The translations under genes were made by a program, and so were the position numbers. Of a stretch of DNA of 64,000 bases, positions 1 to 7,172 are shown in pieces (the first letter of the stretch is position 1; each line of letters opens with the position of its first letter). Origin of the DNA: Paenibacillus graminis (GTDB taxonomy: Bacteria; Bacillota; Bacilli; Paenibacillales; Paenibacillaceae); the NCBI RefSeq assembly GCF_000758705.1, contig NZ_CP009287.1:4278001-4342000 (forward strand). Direction: 5' to 3'. The notes below the pieces were generated by a model. It was not told where the DNA came from. It made no database searches and saw only the letters and a program-made list of their open reading frames with translations.

Positions 1-418
1 GCAGGCTAATCTCGGTACGCATAACATCCCTCGTCAATCCAAACCGTTCCTGATATCCTCTGCAAAAGATTTTGTGATATAGGATAAATTCGTCCTGCTC
101 ATCCGCCAGCACCTTGATATTCCGCTGCTTCAGCTCTTTTTGCAACCGATAAGTATCTTGCATAATCCGGCGCTGGATAGCTTGGCCGGCCATTGAATAA
201 GCGCGTTTCAGAATGTTGCCGGAGTGTTCAAGCTCCTTCAGGCTCTTGCCAACCATCGTATCTATGTAAGGGAGCAAGATGAAGTCTCGGACCATCGTCC
301 TCTCGTCAATCGTTATCATATTACTTCCGGCATTACGCTGCTGCTCCTCGAACTGCTCCACATGCTCAGTCATGATCATTTTTGTTTTCCACCGCTCGTT
401 GCCCTCCAATTTGGACAC
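1..418 (-). CDS. Hypothetical protein, incomplete at the left edge
   Basis: Open reading frame that starts at a GTG (416-418) with GGAGGGG five bases upstream and runs off the left edge; 139 residues are visible. The first residues (SKLEGNERW...MTEHVEQ) resemble the start of YolD-like proteins, which usually precede Y-family polymerases of the UvrX type. The rest, a charged helical stretch with ITIDERTMVRDFILLPYID, I do not recognise. It is the third gene of a leftward operon (914, 730, 418) with very short spacing, placed behind a promoter with SOS-like boxes. A role in damage response is therefore a guess from context. The C-terminus is not in the window. Confidence 0.6.
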   Translation of the reverse strand, partial: MSKLEGNERWKTKMIMTEHVEQFEEQQRNAGSNMITIDERTMVRDFILLPYIDTMVGKSLKELEHSGNILKRAYSMAGQAIQRRIMQDTYRLQKELKQRNIKVLADEQDEFILYHKIFCRGYQERFGLTRDVMRTEISL

Positions 419-430
419 GGTGACCCCTCC

Positions 431-730
431 TTAATGATACAGCCAGTAATCTATGTTAGTGCCACCTCTAGCGTTCTGAGCGCCTCCCTGCGGCGCTGTA
501 TCGCATGGAATGTTGCGTTCCCACGCTTCTAGTATAACCGCCTTCTGGATAGGTTCAGACACGCTCCATTGTATGTAATTTTCGGCGGCCAACACTTTTA
601 ATCCCTTGAATATCTCCGCTGGTCGCCGCCCGCTTAACCGCCTCAACTCTGGAAGAGTCGGCATCCGTTTGAAGTGATAACGAAACTGTACGATGATCCG
701 CAGCAGCTTACGCGGGGTATCGTCAAGCAT
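431..730 (-). CDS. Small protein with winged-helix-like fold, 99 aa
   Basis: Starts at ATG 728-730 behind CAGGAG. It overlaps the end of the preceding 63-aa gene by 8 bases, so translation is probably coupled. Residues 8-55 (LLRIIVQFRYHFKRMPTLPE, then LRRLSGRR, FKGLKVLAAENYIQW) have the helix-turn-helix plus wing pattern of LexA N-terminal or replication-initiator winged helices. The C-terminal third is low complexity (GGAQNARGGTN). No peptidase domain is present, so it is not LexA itself. A DNA-binding role is inferred from the pattern only. Confidence 0.6.
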   Translation of the reverse strand: MLDDTPRKLLRIIVQFRYHFKRMPTLPELRRLSGRRPAEIFKGLKVLAAENYIQWSVSEPIQKAVILEAWERNIPCDTAPQGGAQNARGGTNIDYWLYH

Positions 731-914
731 ATCTACGCTCCTGCACTGACTGCCAAGCGAGGATGTTGGCGACCAGAAATACCCGGGGCGCACCGGTGGA
801 AAGGCAGGTCGCGCGTATACGGCCATTACGGATGCCGTGTACTTCAATCTTCCTCTGCGTGATCTTCCCCGCTTTGTCCATATATACGATTTCAACGGTT
901 TGACCAATGTGCAT
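723..914 (-). CDS. WYL-like small protein, 63 aa
   Basis: Starts at ATG 912-914 with GGGAGG seven bases upstream. The sequence (VEIVYMDKAGKITQRKIEV, then RATCLSTGAPRVFLVANIL) matches the layout of the beta-rich WYL domain core: a YxDxxGxxTxR strand, then a CxxxxxxRxFxxxxI strand. Free-standing versions of about 60 residues occur in Firmicutes prophages beside YolD/UvrX genes. WYL domains sense ligands or nucleic acid in regulators of DNA damage and defence; here there is no DNA-binding part. First gene of the leftward operon that continues to the window edge. Confidence 0.6.
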   Translation of the reverse strand: MHIGQTVEIVYMDKAGKITQRKIEVHGIRNGRIRATCLSTGAPRVFLVANILAWQSVQERRYA

Positions 915-936
915 TTGATCGCCTCCCATTAAATAA

Positions 937-980
937 GAACATTTGTTTGTATTATAACCAAACGTACGTTCTATATACAA
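937..980 (-). promoter_or_regulatory. Leftward promoter with two SOS-like boxes
   Basis: On the minus strand a -35 TTGTAT (975-980), 18-base spacer and -10 TATAAT (951-956) can be read. GAACGTACGTTT (960-971) lies in the spacer and AAACAAATGTTC (937-948) just after the -10. Each differs by one base from the GAAC-N4-GTTC core of Gram-positive LexA boxes. LexA control of the three-gene operon is an inference. Confidence 0.5.
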
Positions 981-1125
981 TATGTAAGATACTCTTTTAC
1001 TAGGATAAAAAAGATTTTCATCATATTTACTCACTTTATTACATATATAGGCATATTTGTTTAGACAATCTTTCTTTGTTTTTGTAAAGTCAGGTAGCAT
1101 TAATACATAATAAGGAGTGTACCGA

Positions 1126-2409
1126 ATGAAGAAAATCAAAATAATATTAATGTTTTTGCTTATTTTCGCAGCTTTTCCTATTTCCAACATCTTAGCCGCA
1201 AATGAAGATTTATTGTCGGGCAAGTTATTTGTTTCACCTAATAATAAAGTTAGCAATCTAGCTTATATCACTGACAATAAAGACAGTACAACATCATGGT
1301 GGACTGGAATTGAAACTATTTATTATGAATTCTCTGAGCCAGTTAACATTTCTAGTGGTAGATTTATACTTAATACTTCAAACTCTAAAGCTGGAGTTAA
1401 ATTATATGATGATACGGGAGCACAAATATATTATTCAAACTCTTCGGCTGGTACATATACCATTGGGGCGCTATCTAATGTAAAACGTATTGAGGTTATA
1501 GGTACATATTCCAACGACTTCGGTGGATCAAGCATTGCGGATTTTAAACTTTATGGATCTGTGACTGTTCCAACACCGACGCCAACAGTAACGCCTACAC
1601 CTACAGCAACACCTACTGCAACACCAACACCAACACCAACACCAACACCGACAGCAACACCAACAGCAACACCAACACCTACTGCAACACCAACACCGAC
1701 AGCAACACCGACAGCAACACCAACACCTACTGCAACACCAACACCGACAGCAACACCGACAGCAACACCAACACCGACAGCAACGGCAACAGCAACACCT
1801 ACACCAGCGCTTGATCCTACTCTTGATGTAGCCATCGCTCCCGAAAAAATCGGTGTAGGCAAAGAGTTTACTGCTGATATTTCACTTAAGAACGTGAAGG
1901 ATATTTATGCTGAAGACTTCGAAATCAGATATGACAATAAGCTTCTCCAATACCTAGGCTTTGAAGAAGTAACTGGCTATAAGGTATATAACAATCCAAC
2001 CGATCAAAACGGTTCCGTTCGCTTTGTAGTAGCCAGCCAAGGCGAAGAATATGGTATTAACAAAGACACTGTAGTTATAAAACTTAAGTTTAAGGCTAAG
2101 GCTATAGGCACGGCGGTGATCGATTCTACGAAGGCAAGGATCGCAGACACAAAGGAAGAATATGATCTAAAAAAAGACAACTGCTTAGAGGACAGCATTA
2201 TTATTGAGGCGGCTGACGTCAACAAATCAGGACAGTACACCCTACTCGATCTCTCAATTGATGCTAGATATTTCAAGTATTTCGCGGCTGATGTTGACCC
2301 TGTGAAGTACAACGCACAGCAAGCCGGTGATGAATACGTTAATGATGACGATCTACTCTTCATTGTGGATCAAATGTTAAACAATCCAGACTACCAGCCT
2401 AATACTTAA
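1126..2409 (+). CDS. Secreted protein: discoidin-like domain, Pro-Thr linker, cohesin and dockerin-like end
   Basis: 427 residues from ATG 1126 behind AAGGAG (a GTG nine bases earlier lies inside the ribosome site). Signal peptide ([20 protein letters not shown]...NILA). Residues about 28-145 form a beta-rich F5/8C-like domain also seen in the three leftward paralogues at 2.8-6.7 kb. Then comes an ATPTPT linker of about 80 residues. Residues about 227-360 look like a cohesin ([43 protein letters not shown]). The end ([20 protein letters not shown], then [14 protein letters not shown]) has two dockerin-type calcium-loop segments, though only loosely. It faces the paralogues tail to tail across a shared terminator. 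Likely a lysogenic-conversion gene; its binding partner is unknown. Confidence 0.75.
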   Translation: MKKIKIILMFLLIFAAFPISNILAANEDLLSGKLFVSPNNKVSNLAYITDNKDSTTSWWTGIETIYYEFSEPVNISSGRFILNTSNSKAGVKLYDDTGAQIYYSNSSAGTYTIGALSNVKRIEVIGTYSNDFGGSSIADFKLYGSVTVPTPTPTVTPTPTATPTATPTPTPTPTPTATPTATPTPTATPTPTATPTATPTPTATPTPTATPTATPTPTATATATPTPALDPTLDVAIAPEKIGVGKEFTADISLKNVKDIYAEDFEIRYDNKLLQYLGFEEVTGYKVYNNPTDQNGSVRFVVASQGEEYGINKDTVVIKLKFKAKAIGTAVIDSTKARIADTKEEYDLKKDNCLEDSIIIEAADVNKSGQYTLLDLSIDARYFKYFAADVDPVKYNAQQAGDEYVNDDDLLFIVDQMLNNPDYQPNT

Positions 2410-2426
2410 ATACAACGTTAGCAAGA

Positions 2427-2454
2427 AACCCGTCAAGCTCAGGCTTGACGGGTT
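2427..2454. terminator. Bidirectional terminator between convergent genes
   Basis: Perfect 12-bp stem AACCCGTCAAGC / GCTTGACGGGTT with a TCAG loop. ATTTTA follows on the plus strand. The stop codon of the leftward small gene (2453-2455) overlaps the stem. Confidence 0.8.
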
Positions 2455-2671
2455 ATTTTATATATACTCTAAATTCAAAGCGTTCCCGGATAAACCGGCC
2501 ACTAGCAATCTTCACACTTTCTGGAGAGTATCCCTCTACTATGCCGCCGTAATCCATGATATGCCCTTCAGGATCATCTTCTGGGCGGAACCATACAGAT
2601 ACCTTAGATTGCGCCAGCGCTGCCGCCAGGAAGTCTGTATCACTCTCTAGAACCTTATAAGTATTATTCAA
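2453..2671 (-). CDS. 72-aa conserved small protein, module copy 1
   Basis: Unrecognised family with two more copies at 3801-4019 and 5380-5598. Core: TYKVLESDTDFLAAAL, VSVWFRPEDDPEGHIMDYGG, IVEGYSPESVKI, FRVYIK; acidic and beta-rich with no signal or membrane segment, so probably cytoplasmic. I place the start at TTG 2669-2671, eight bases after AGGAG. The GTG three codons upstream touches the ribosome site and is unlikely. It follows the copy-1 secreted gene (2770-3636) after a conserved hairpin. The pairing in all three modules suggests a joint function, which I cannot name. Confidence 0.65.
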   Translation of the reverse strand: MNNTYKVLESDTDFLAAALAQSKVSVWFRPEDDPEGHIMDYGGIVEGYSPESVKIASGRFIRERFEFRVYIK

Positions 2672-2695
2672 AGCGCTCACTCCTATGTAACAAAA

Positions 2696-2719
2696 TACCC
2701 CACCAATAATGGCAGGGTA
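2696..2719 (-). promoter_or_regulatory. Conserved intercistronic hairpin, copy 1
   Basis: Ten-pair stem TACCCTGCCA / TGGTGGGGTA (two G-U pairs) with a 4-base loop, followed by TTTTG on the minus strand. It sits between the large and small genes of the module. The same hairpin occurs in copies 2 and 3. Terminator or attenuator that would lower expression of the small gene. Confidence 0.55.
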
Positions 2720-2769
2720 CGGTGCTTCCGTTACATTTATTTTATCTTGGCAGGAACAATGTGTAAATG

Positions 2770-3636
2770 CTATTTTGCAGAATATTCATCTACGCTGAAC
2801 GTAAGAATCTTATCGAAGATCACATAGTCCTTCCGGCTGGTGAATGGGCCTTTGTTATTATCGTGCTTATTGATTGCAAACGATGCAGTTCCTGTACCGC
2901 CCTGCTTATTCTCATACCAGGTGATAAAGGAATTCACTTCCTCCATGCTTAAATCAAATTCTTTTTCAAGGCCGGTGTTCATCGTTACTACCAGGATAGC
3001 ACGGTTACCGGTAGATTGATCCGGAGTAGGACTAGGTGTCGCAGTTGGTTCCGGAGTTGCTGTTGGTTCGGTAGTCGGTGTAACTGTCGGTTCTGGTGTA
3101 GCCGTAGGCTCAACGGTTGGTGTAGGTGTTGGAACAGTATCCTCATAAAGTTCCCATTCAAGCACCTTTATATCGTATTTATTATTATTCCAAATGAAAA
3201 CCTTACTTACGTTGTTTACTCTAGCAGGCAACTCATATATTCCATCGTCACCGGGAACACTACTTATAACCGTTAACGATGTTACCTTTGAATCGTAAAA
3301 AGCAAAGTAAAGAGGCTGATCATCCGCATTTTCAATATGCAGCTTATACCTGTCGATAGTCTGAGGCGTAGAAAAATCATAAATCAGGAAGTCGTTGATC
3401 GTGGTTGATTTCGTATCTGCTTTTACAACGAAACCAGTATTAGTGTTATTATCGGTAACCGAAGTCGTTGTTCCGATCGGATTGTTTTGATTAGTTCCTG
3501 TTTTAACCACTTTCCCAGATAATAATGCTACAGATTCCGCATTTACATTTGACGGTAATGCAACTAAATTCAAAATAAGGGTTACAGCTATTAAAACGAT
3601 CGCTACTCCTGCTTTGTGTTTCCACTTCATCTTCAT
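2770..3636 (-). CDS. Secreted discoidin-like protein with Pro-Thr linker, module copy 1
   Basis: 288 residues. Signal peptide (KHKAGVAIVLIAVTLILNLV...VNA). Residues about 35-167 form a beta-rich domain of the same kind as in the 1126-2409 protein (LLSGKVV...VTDNN...IDRYKLHI). Then comes a PTPTVEPTATPEPT linker, then a conserved C-terminal domain of about 78 residues (RAILVVTMNTGLEKEFDLSM, SFITWYENKQ, KHDNNKGPFTSRKDYVIFDK, ILTFSVDEY). That end is nearly identical in copies 2 and 3. Function unknown; the architecture suggests an exported binding protein from the lysogen. It has the most divergent N-terminal domain of the three copies. Confidence 0.75.
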   Translation of the reverse strand: MKMKWKHKAGVAIVLIAVTLILNLVALPSNVNAESVALLSGKVVKTGTNQNNPIGTTTSVTDNNTNTGFVVKADTKSTTINDFLIYDFSTPQTIDRYKLHIENADDQPLYFAFYDSKVTSLTVISSVPGDDGIYELPARVNNVSKVFIWNNNKYDIKVLEWELYEDTVPTPTPTVEPTATPEPTVTPTTEPTATPEPTATPSPTPDQSTGNRAILVVTMNTGLEKEFDLSMEEVNSFITWYENKQGGTGTASFAINKHDNNKGPFTSRKDYVIFDKILTFSVDEYSAK

Positions 3637-3680
3637 CTACTCCTTTAATATGTATGCATCAAGCCTACACTAAATAAAGG

Positions 3681-3702
3681 CGAACAAACAGTCTGTTATT
3701 CG
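3681..3702. promoter_or_regulatory. 22-bp inverted repeat upstream of module copy 1
   Basis: CGAACAAACAG faces CTGTTATTCG as an imperfect palindrome about 45-65 bases upstream of the start at 3636. The same element lies at 5260-5281 and 6746-6767 before copies 2 and 3. Its position suits a repressor site in the promoter. The repressor is unknown. Confidence 0.5.
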
Positions 3703-3771
3703 ACAGAAATTTACAATACACTTAAGGGTTGTTGAGGGAATATGTGGATTAAAGTCAATGAACAGAAATAA

Positions 3772-3801
3772 AGCCTATCGACCATTTTAGGTTGACGGGC
3801 T
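3772..3801 (-). terminator. Terminator after small gene copy 2
   Basis: On the minus strand AGCCCGTCAACC / GGTCGATAGGCT forms a 12-pair stem (with wobble or mismatch) and a short AT loop, followed by TTTATTTCTG. A near-identical hairpin lies at 5351-5380 after copy 3. Confidence 0.5.
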
Positions 3802-4019
3802 TACTTTATGTATACTCTAAATTCAAATCGTTCGCGGATAAATCGGCCACCGGCAATCTTAACGGACTCTGGCGAGTATCCCTCTACTATACCCCCGTAA
3901 TCCATAATATGCCCTTCTGGATCATCTTCTGGCCGGAACCATACTGATACCTTAGTCTGTGATAAAGCAGCCGTCAGAAAGTCTGTATCGCTCTCAAGGA
4001 CTTTGTATGTAGTGCTCAA
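3801..4019 (-). CDS. 72-aa conserved small protein, module copy 2
   Basis: Second copy of the 72-residue family (TYKVLESDTDFLTAALSQTK, VSVWFRPEDDPEGHIMDYGG). The TTG start at 4017-4019 matches the start used in copies 1 and 3. An ATG at 4038-4040 is also open but would overlap the broken gene upstream, and no strong ribosome site is visible for either. This copy lies after a 242-bp insertion holding a frameshifted membrane-protein gene, absent from the other modules. Confidence 0.6.
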   Translation of the reverse strand: MSTTYKVLESDTDFLTAALSQTKVSVWFRPEDDPEGHIMDYGGIVEGYSPESVKIAGGRFIRERFEFRVYIK

Positions 4020-4029
4020 ATTAACCACT

Positions 4030-4271
4030 CTATAAACCATATGTAAATAAAGCTAATCCTAAAACAACAACCCCTACTGCCATCATCACATTTACCTTTT
4101 TGTTTTTTAAATAGAGATACCCCCAACAGATACGAGCGCTCCACACATCGTTACCATAATTAATGATCGTTGTCCCCGATCTACACCGTCATAATGGATG
4201 AATAAGGACATGCCTAGAAGAATAGTTGCCGTAATAAAGTGAACACCAAGCGCTCTTAAGGTCTTTTTCAT
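4030..4271 (-). pseudogene. Small membrane protein broken by a frameshift
   Basis: ATG 4269-4271 with GGGAG upstream. It reads MKKTLRALGVHFITATILLG then a hydrophobic segment, and stops at 4107 after 54 residues. Adding one G to the run of five G at about 4116-4120 restores a frame (YLYLKNKKVNVMMAVGVVVL, GLALFTYGL) ending at 4030, giving about 80 residues with two or three membrane segments. This is either a real mutation or a homopolymer sequencing error. It occurs only in module copy 2, between the large and small genes. Confidence 0.6.
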
Positions 4272-4292
4272 TCAAACACTCCCTATATAAAA

Positions 4293-4316
4293 TACCCCAC
4301 CAATACTGGCAGGGTA
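4293..4316 (-). promoter_or_regulatory. Conserved intercistronic hairpin, copy 2
   Basis: Same 10-pair stem as at 2696-2719 (TACCCTGCCA / TGGTGGGGTA) followed by TTTTATA on the minus strand. Here it precedes the broken membrane-protein gene. Confidence 0.55.
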
Positions 4317-4366
4317 CGGTACTTCCGTTACATTTATTTTATCTTGGCAGGAACAATGTGTAAATG

Positions 4367-5218
4367 CTATTTCGCAGAATATTCGTCTACGCTGAAGGTA
4401 AGGATTTTATCGAAGATCACATAGTCCTTCCGGCTGGTGAATGGGCCTTTGTTATTATCGTGCTTATTGATTGCAAACGATGCAGTTCCTGTACCGCCCT
4501 GCTTATTCTCATACCAGGTGATAAAGGAATTCACTTCCTCCATGCTTAAATCAAATTCTTTTTCAAGGCCGGTGTTCATTGTCACAACCAGGATTGCCCG
4601 ATCGCCTGTCGGCTGCTCTGGTGTTGGAGACGGGGTTACAGTTGGTGTTGGCTCAATGGTTGGTTCTGGTGTAGCAGTAGGTTCAACCGTGGCAGTGGGT
4701 GTTGGTTCTGGAGTTGCTGATGGGGCTGAGTACAAATTGAACTCTGCAATATTCAAAGATATCGTTCCACGTTGGCAAACGTATACTTTCTTTACATTAG
4801 GAACAGGAATAGATAGGTTATATATTCCATTATCGGCGGGTATAATCCCACCAATGCTTCCACTTAATTCATTTCCGTTAGCATCCATAAATACAATGGA
4901 CACTGGAGCATTATTATAGTTAGGTATAAGCATTTTGTATGCACTTATAGTAAGTGGACTATTGAAAGTATAGACTAAAGTATCAACTACAGTACTATCG
5001 CTTCTTTCAGTTATTAAAGTAAAATATGTAGACTCATTGTTATCGGTTACTGCTGCAGTTGATCCCTTAATATTTGTAATACTTGTTGAAGTGCTTATTG
5101 CAACTCCATCCAGCAATCCCACTGGACTCTCTGCAGCTTTAGTTAAATTAGGCGTAACGATCAGGATAAGTAAACATAGAACGATAAAACCAATTACTTT
5201 CTTCTTCAAAACATCCAT
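4367..5218 (-). CDS. Secreted discoidin-like protein with Pro-Thr linker, module copy 2
   Basis: 283 residues. Signal peptide (KKKVIGFIVLCLLILIVTPN...TKA), beta-rich N-terminal domain (LLDGVAISTSTS...VTDNNESTYF...FNSPLTISAYKMLI), Pro-Thr linker, and the same C-terminal domain as copies 1 and 3 (last 78 residues almost identical to copy 1). The signal peptide and upstream region are almost identical to copy 3, so copies 2 and 3 share the more recent duplication at this end. Ribosome site AAAGGAG precedes the ATG. Exported, function unknown. Confidence 0.75.
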   Translation of the reverse strand: MDVLKKKVIGFIVLCLLILIVTPNLTKAAESPVGLLDGVAISTSTSITNIKGSTAAVTDNNESTYFTLITERSDSTVVDTLVYTFNSPLTISAYKMLIPNYNNAPVSIVFMDANGNELSGSIGGIIPADNGIYNLSIPVPNVKKVYVCQRGTISLNIAEFNLYSAPSATPEPTPTATVEPTATPEPTIEPTPTVTPSPTPEQPTGDRAILVVTMNTGLEKEFDLSMEEVNSFITWYENKQGGTGTASFAINKHDNNKGPFTSRKDYVIFDKILTFSVDEYSAK

Positions 5219-5259
5219 CTCCTTTAATATGTATGCATCAAGCCTACACTAAATAAAGG

Positions 5260-5281
5260 CGAACAAACAGTCTGTTTCTCG
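5260..5281. promoter_or_regulatory. 22-bp inverted repeat upstream of module copy 2
   Basis: CGAACAAACAG and CTGTTTCTCG; same element as at 3681-3702, with two bases changed in the right arm. Confidence 0.5.
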
Positions 5282-5379
5282 ACAGAAATTTACAATACAC
5301 TTAAGGGTTATTGAGGGAATATGTGGATTAAAGTCAATGAACAGAAATAAAGCCCATCGACCATTTTAGGTTGACGGGC

Positions 5380-5598
5380 TTACTTTATGTATACTCTAAA
5401 TTCAAATTGTTCCCGGATAAAACGCCCACCGGCAATCTTAACGGACTCTGGCGAGTATCCCTCAACTATACCACCGTAATCCATCATGTGGCCTATTGGG
5501 TCCGGTTCTAACCGAAACCACACTGACACCTTAGACTGAGCCAGCGCCGCAGCCAGGAATTCCGTATCACTCTCCAGAACCTTATAAGTATTATTCAA
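5380..5598 (-). CDS. 72-aa conserved small protein, module copy 3
   Basis: Third copy of the small family (TYKVLESDTEFLAAALAQSK, VSVWFRLEPDPIGHMMDYGG). TTG start at 5596-5598, eight bases after AGGAG, as in copy 1. It follows the copy-3 secreted gene after the conserved hairpin. The acidic motif EDDPEGHI of copies 1 and 2 is replaced by EPDPIGHM, so the family is diverging while the flanks stay conserved. Confidence 0.65.
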   Translation of the reverse strand: MNNTYKVLESDTEFLAAALAQSKVSVWFRLEPDPIGHMMDYGGIVEGYSPESVKIAGGRFIREQFEFRVYIK

Positions 5599-5622
5599 AG
5601 CGTTCACTCCTATGTAACAAAA

Positions 5623-5646
5623 TACCCCACCATTACTGGCAGGGTA
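5623..5646 (-). promoter_or_regulatory. Conserved intercistronic hairpin, copy 3
   Basis: Same stem as copies 1 and 2, followed by TTTTG on the minus strand, between the copy-3 large and small genes. Confidence 0.55.
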
Positions 5647-5696
5647 CGGTACTTCCGTTACATTTATTTTATTGTGCCTGGCACAAGTTGTAAATG

Positions 5697-6704
5697 CTAT
5701 TTCGCAGAATATTCATCTACGCTGAACGTAAGAATCTTATCGAAGATCACATAGTCCTTCCGGCTGGTGAATGGGCCTTTGTTATTATCGTGCTTATTGA
5801 TTGCAAACGATGCAGTTCCTGTACCGGACTGTTTGTTTTCATACCAAGCAATGAAGGAATTGACTTCATCCATGCTGAGGTCAAACTCTTTTTCAAGGCC
5901 GGTGTTCATCGTCACAACCAGGATTGCCCGGTCACCTGTAGGTTGCTCTGGAGTTGGAGACGGGGTTACAGTTGGTGTCGGTGTAACCGTTGGTGTCGGT
6001 GTAACCGTTGGTGTCGGTGTAACCGTTGGTGTCGGTGTTGGCTCTACCGTTGGTGTCACTGTTGGAGTTGGTATTGCTGTTGCTGTTGGTACTGGTGTTG
6101 GAGTTGCTGTTGGCTCAATGGTTGGTTCAGAAGTAGCTGTAGGTACTACGGTTGGGGTAGCTACCGGCTCTGCAGTTGGTGTTATAGTCGGTGTCGGTTC
6201 TATATTATACAGATTAAACTCAGCAACATTTAGTGTTCCACTACCTTTTTGTATTACCCATATTTTCTTCACATTAGTCAAAGGCTTAGCAAAGGAATGT
6301 ATTCCATTATCACCTGGAATCACTTCATTAACGATACTACCTTCAATCGCTACACCTTTACTATCTTCGAAAACTATATACATTTTTTCCCTATTATAAT
6401 TTGTTATGAACATTTTGTATGAATTAATGGTAACAGGACTGTCGAATATAATGAGAAAGGAATCTTGCTTTGATTTTGAACTATCACTTCTTTCGTATAT
6501 CAAAGGGTAACTAGTTAATTCATTATTATCGGTTACTTGTAACGTTGATCCCATTACAGTCGTATTATTTGTACTTGTTCCAATTGCTTTACCATCCATT
6601 AAACCTACAGGACTTTCAGCAGCTTTAGTTAAATTAGGTGCGGCGATCAAGATAAGTAAACATAGAATCATAAAACTAATTACTTTCTTCTTCAAAACAT
6701 CCAT
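5697..6704 (-). CDS. Secreted discoidin-like protein with long Pro-Thr linker, module copy 3
   Basis: 335 residues, the longest of the three because the linker (EPTPTITPTAEP ... [14 protein letters not shown]) is expanded to about 85 residues. Signal peptide almost identical to copy 2. N-terminal beta-rich domain (LMDGKAIGTSTN...VTDNNELTSY...INSYKMFI). C-terminal domain as in the others (RAILVVTMNTGLEKEFDLSM ... FDKILTFSVDEYSAK). Linker length differs between copies, as expected for slippage in repeated DNA. First gene of the leftward set; its promoter region carries the 22-bp palindrome. Confidence 0.75.
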   Translation of the reverse strand: MDVLKKKVISFMILCLLILIAAPNLTKAAESPVGLMDGKAIGTSTNNTTVMGSTLQVTDNNELTSYPLIYERSDSSKSKQDSFLIIFDSPVTINSYKMFITNYNREKMYIVFEDSKGVAIEGSIVNEVIPGDNGIHSFAKPLTNVKKIWVIQKGSGTLNVAEFNLYNIEPTPTITPTAEPVATPTVVPTATSEPTIEPTATPTPVPTATAIPTPTVTPTVEPTPTPTVTPTPTVTPTPTVTPTPTVTPSPTPEQPTGDRAILVVTMNTGLEKEFDLSMDEVNSFIAWYENKQSGTGTASFAINKHDNNKGPFTSRKDYVIFDKILTFSVDEYSAK

Positions 6705-6745
6705 CTCCTTTAATATGTATGCATCAAGCCTACACTAAATAAAGG

Positions 6746-6767
6746 CGAACAAACAGTCTGTTATTCG
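6746..6767. promoter_or_regulatory. 22-bp inverted repeat upstream of module copy 3
   Basis: CGAACAAACAG facing CTGTTATTCG, identical to the element before copy 1. Confidence 0.5.
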
Positions 6768-6877
6768 ACAGAAATTTACAATACACTTATGGGTTATTGA
6801 GGAGGGAATATGCAGGTTGAATCGAGGATACGAACTCTAAATCACTGGTATGGGGAACTTTCCTGGGCAGTATCTAT

Positions 6878-6922
6878 ACGTATAATTCATACGTTGACAC
6901 GTATTATTAATACGTATATAAT
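6878..6922 (+). promoter_or_regulatory. hicAB promoter with two palindromic operators
   Basis: -35 TTGACA (6894-6899), 17-base spacer, -10 TATAAT (6917-6922). ACGTATAATTCATACGT (6878-6894) touches the -35, and ACGTATTATTAATACGT (6899-6915) fills the spacer. Both are 17-bp palindromes and their centres are 21 bp apart, two helical turns. Autorepression by HicB, or by the HicAB complex, is the natural reading. Confidence 0.8.
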
Positions 6923-6944
6923 AGGAGTGTGAGGAGGGCTGAGA

Positions 6945-7133
6945 TTGAAGGCTTACAGTTCAAGAGAAATCATAAAAATTCTTGAAGAGGACGGATGGTA
7001 CATAATCGGAGCAAATGGGAGCCACCATTACTTCAAACATTCGACAAAGCTCGGTAAAGTTACCGTGCCACATCCTAGAAAAAGCTTTCCTCCCAAGACA
7101 CAAGCAAATATCCTTAAATCAGCAGGGTTGTAG
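6945..7133 (+). CDS. hicA: HicA family mRNA interferase toxin
   Basis: 62 residues, the usual HicA size, with the double-stranded RNA-binding-like fold pattern (SSREIIKILEEDGWYIIGAN, GSHHYFKH, VTVPHPRK, ANILKSAGL). The catalytic histidine is in GSHHYF. TTG start at 6945 behind GAGGAGG. It cleaves mRNA when not bound by HicB. First gene of a pair with the antitoxin 39 bases downstream, under a strong promoter with palindromic operators. Its place in the prophage accessory zone fits a maintenance or superinfection role. Confidence 0.9.
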   Translation: MKAYSSREIIKILEEDGWYIIGANGSHHYFKHSTKLGKVTVPHPRKSFPPKTQANILKSAGL

Positions 7134-7172
7134 GGGCGCAAGCTCCTCTCCCTCAAGGAGGCTAAACTATAT

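Larger units (their letters stand above)
2453..6780. repeat. Three tandem copies of a secreted-protein/small-protein module
   Basis: Units of about 1.3-1.6 kb, each with the order promoter palindrome, secreted protein, hairpin, 72-aa protein. The segments around the gene starts (for example 3640-3780, 5222-5360, 6709-6800) and the C-terminal coding parts are nearly identical. The N-terminal domains are diverged. Copy 2 carries an extra small gene. Confidence 0.85.

Noticed and set aside
1570..1806. CRISPR-like short repeats
   Set aside because: The repeats are coding Pro-Thr codons without spacers.
1551..1862. Long Val/Gly frame on the minus strand opposite the Pro-Thr linker
   Set aside because: A shadow of the repeated ACACCAACACC codons; no ribosome site and pure repeat composition.
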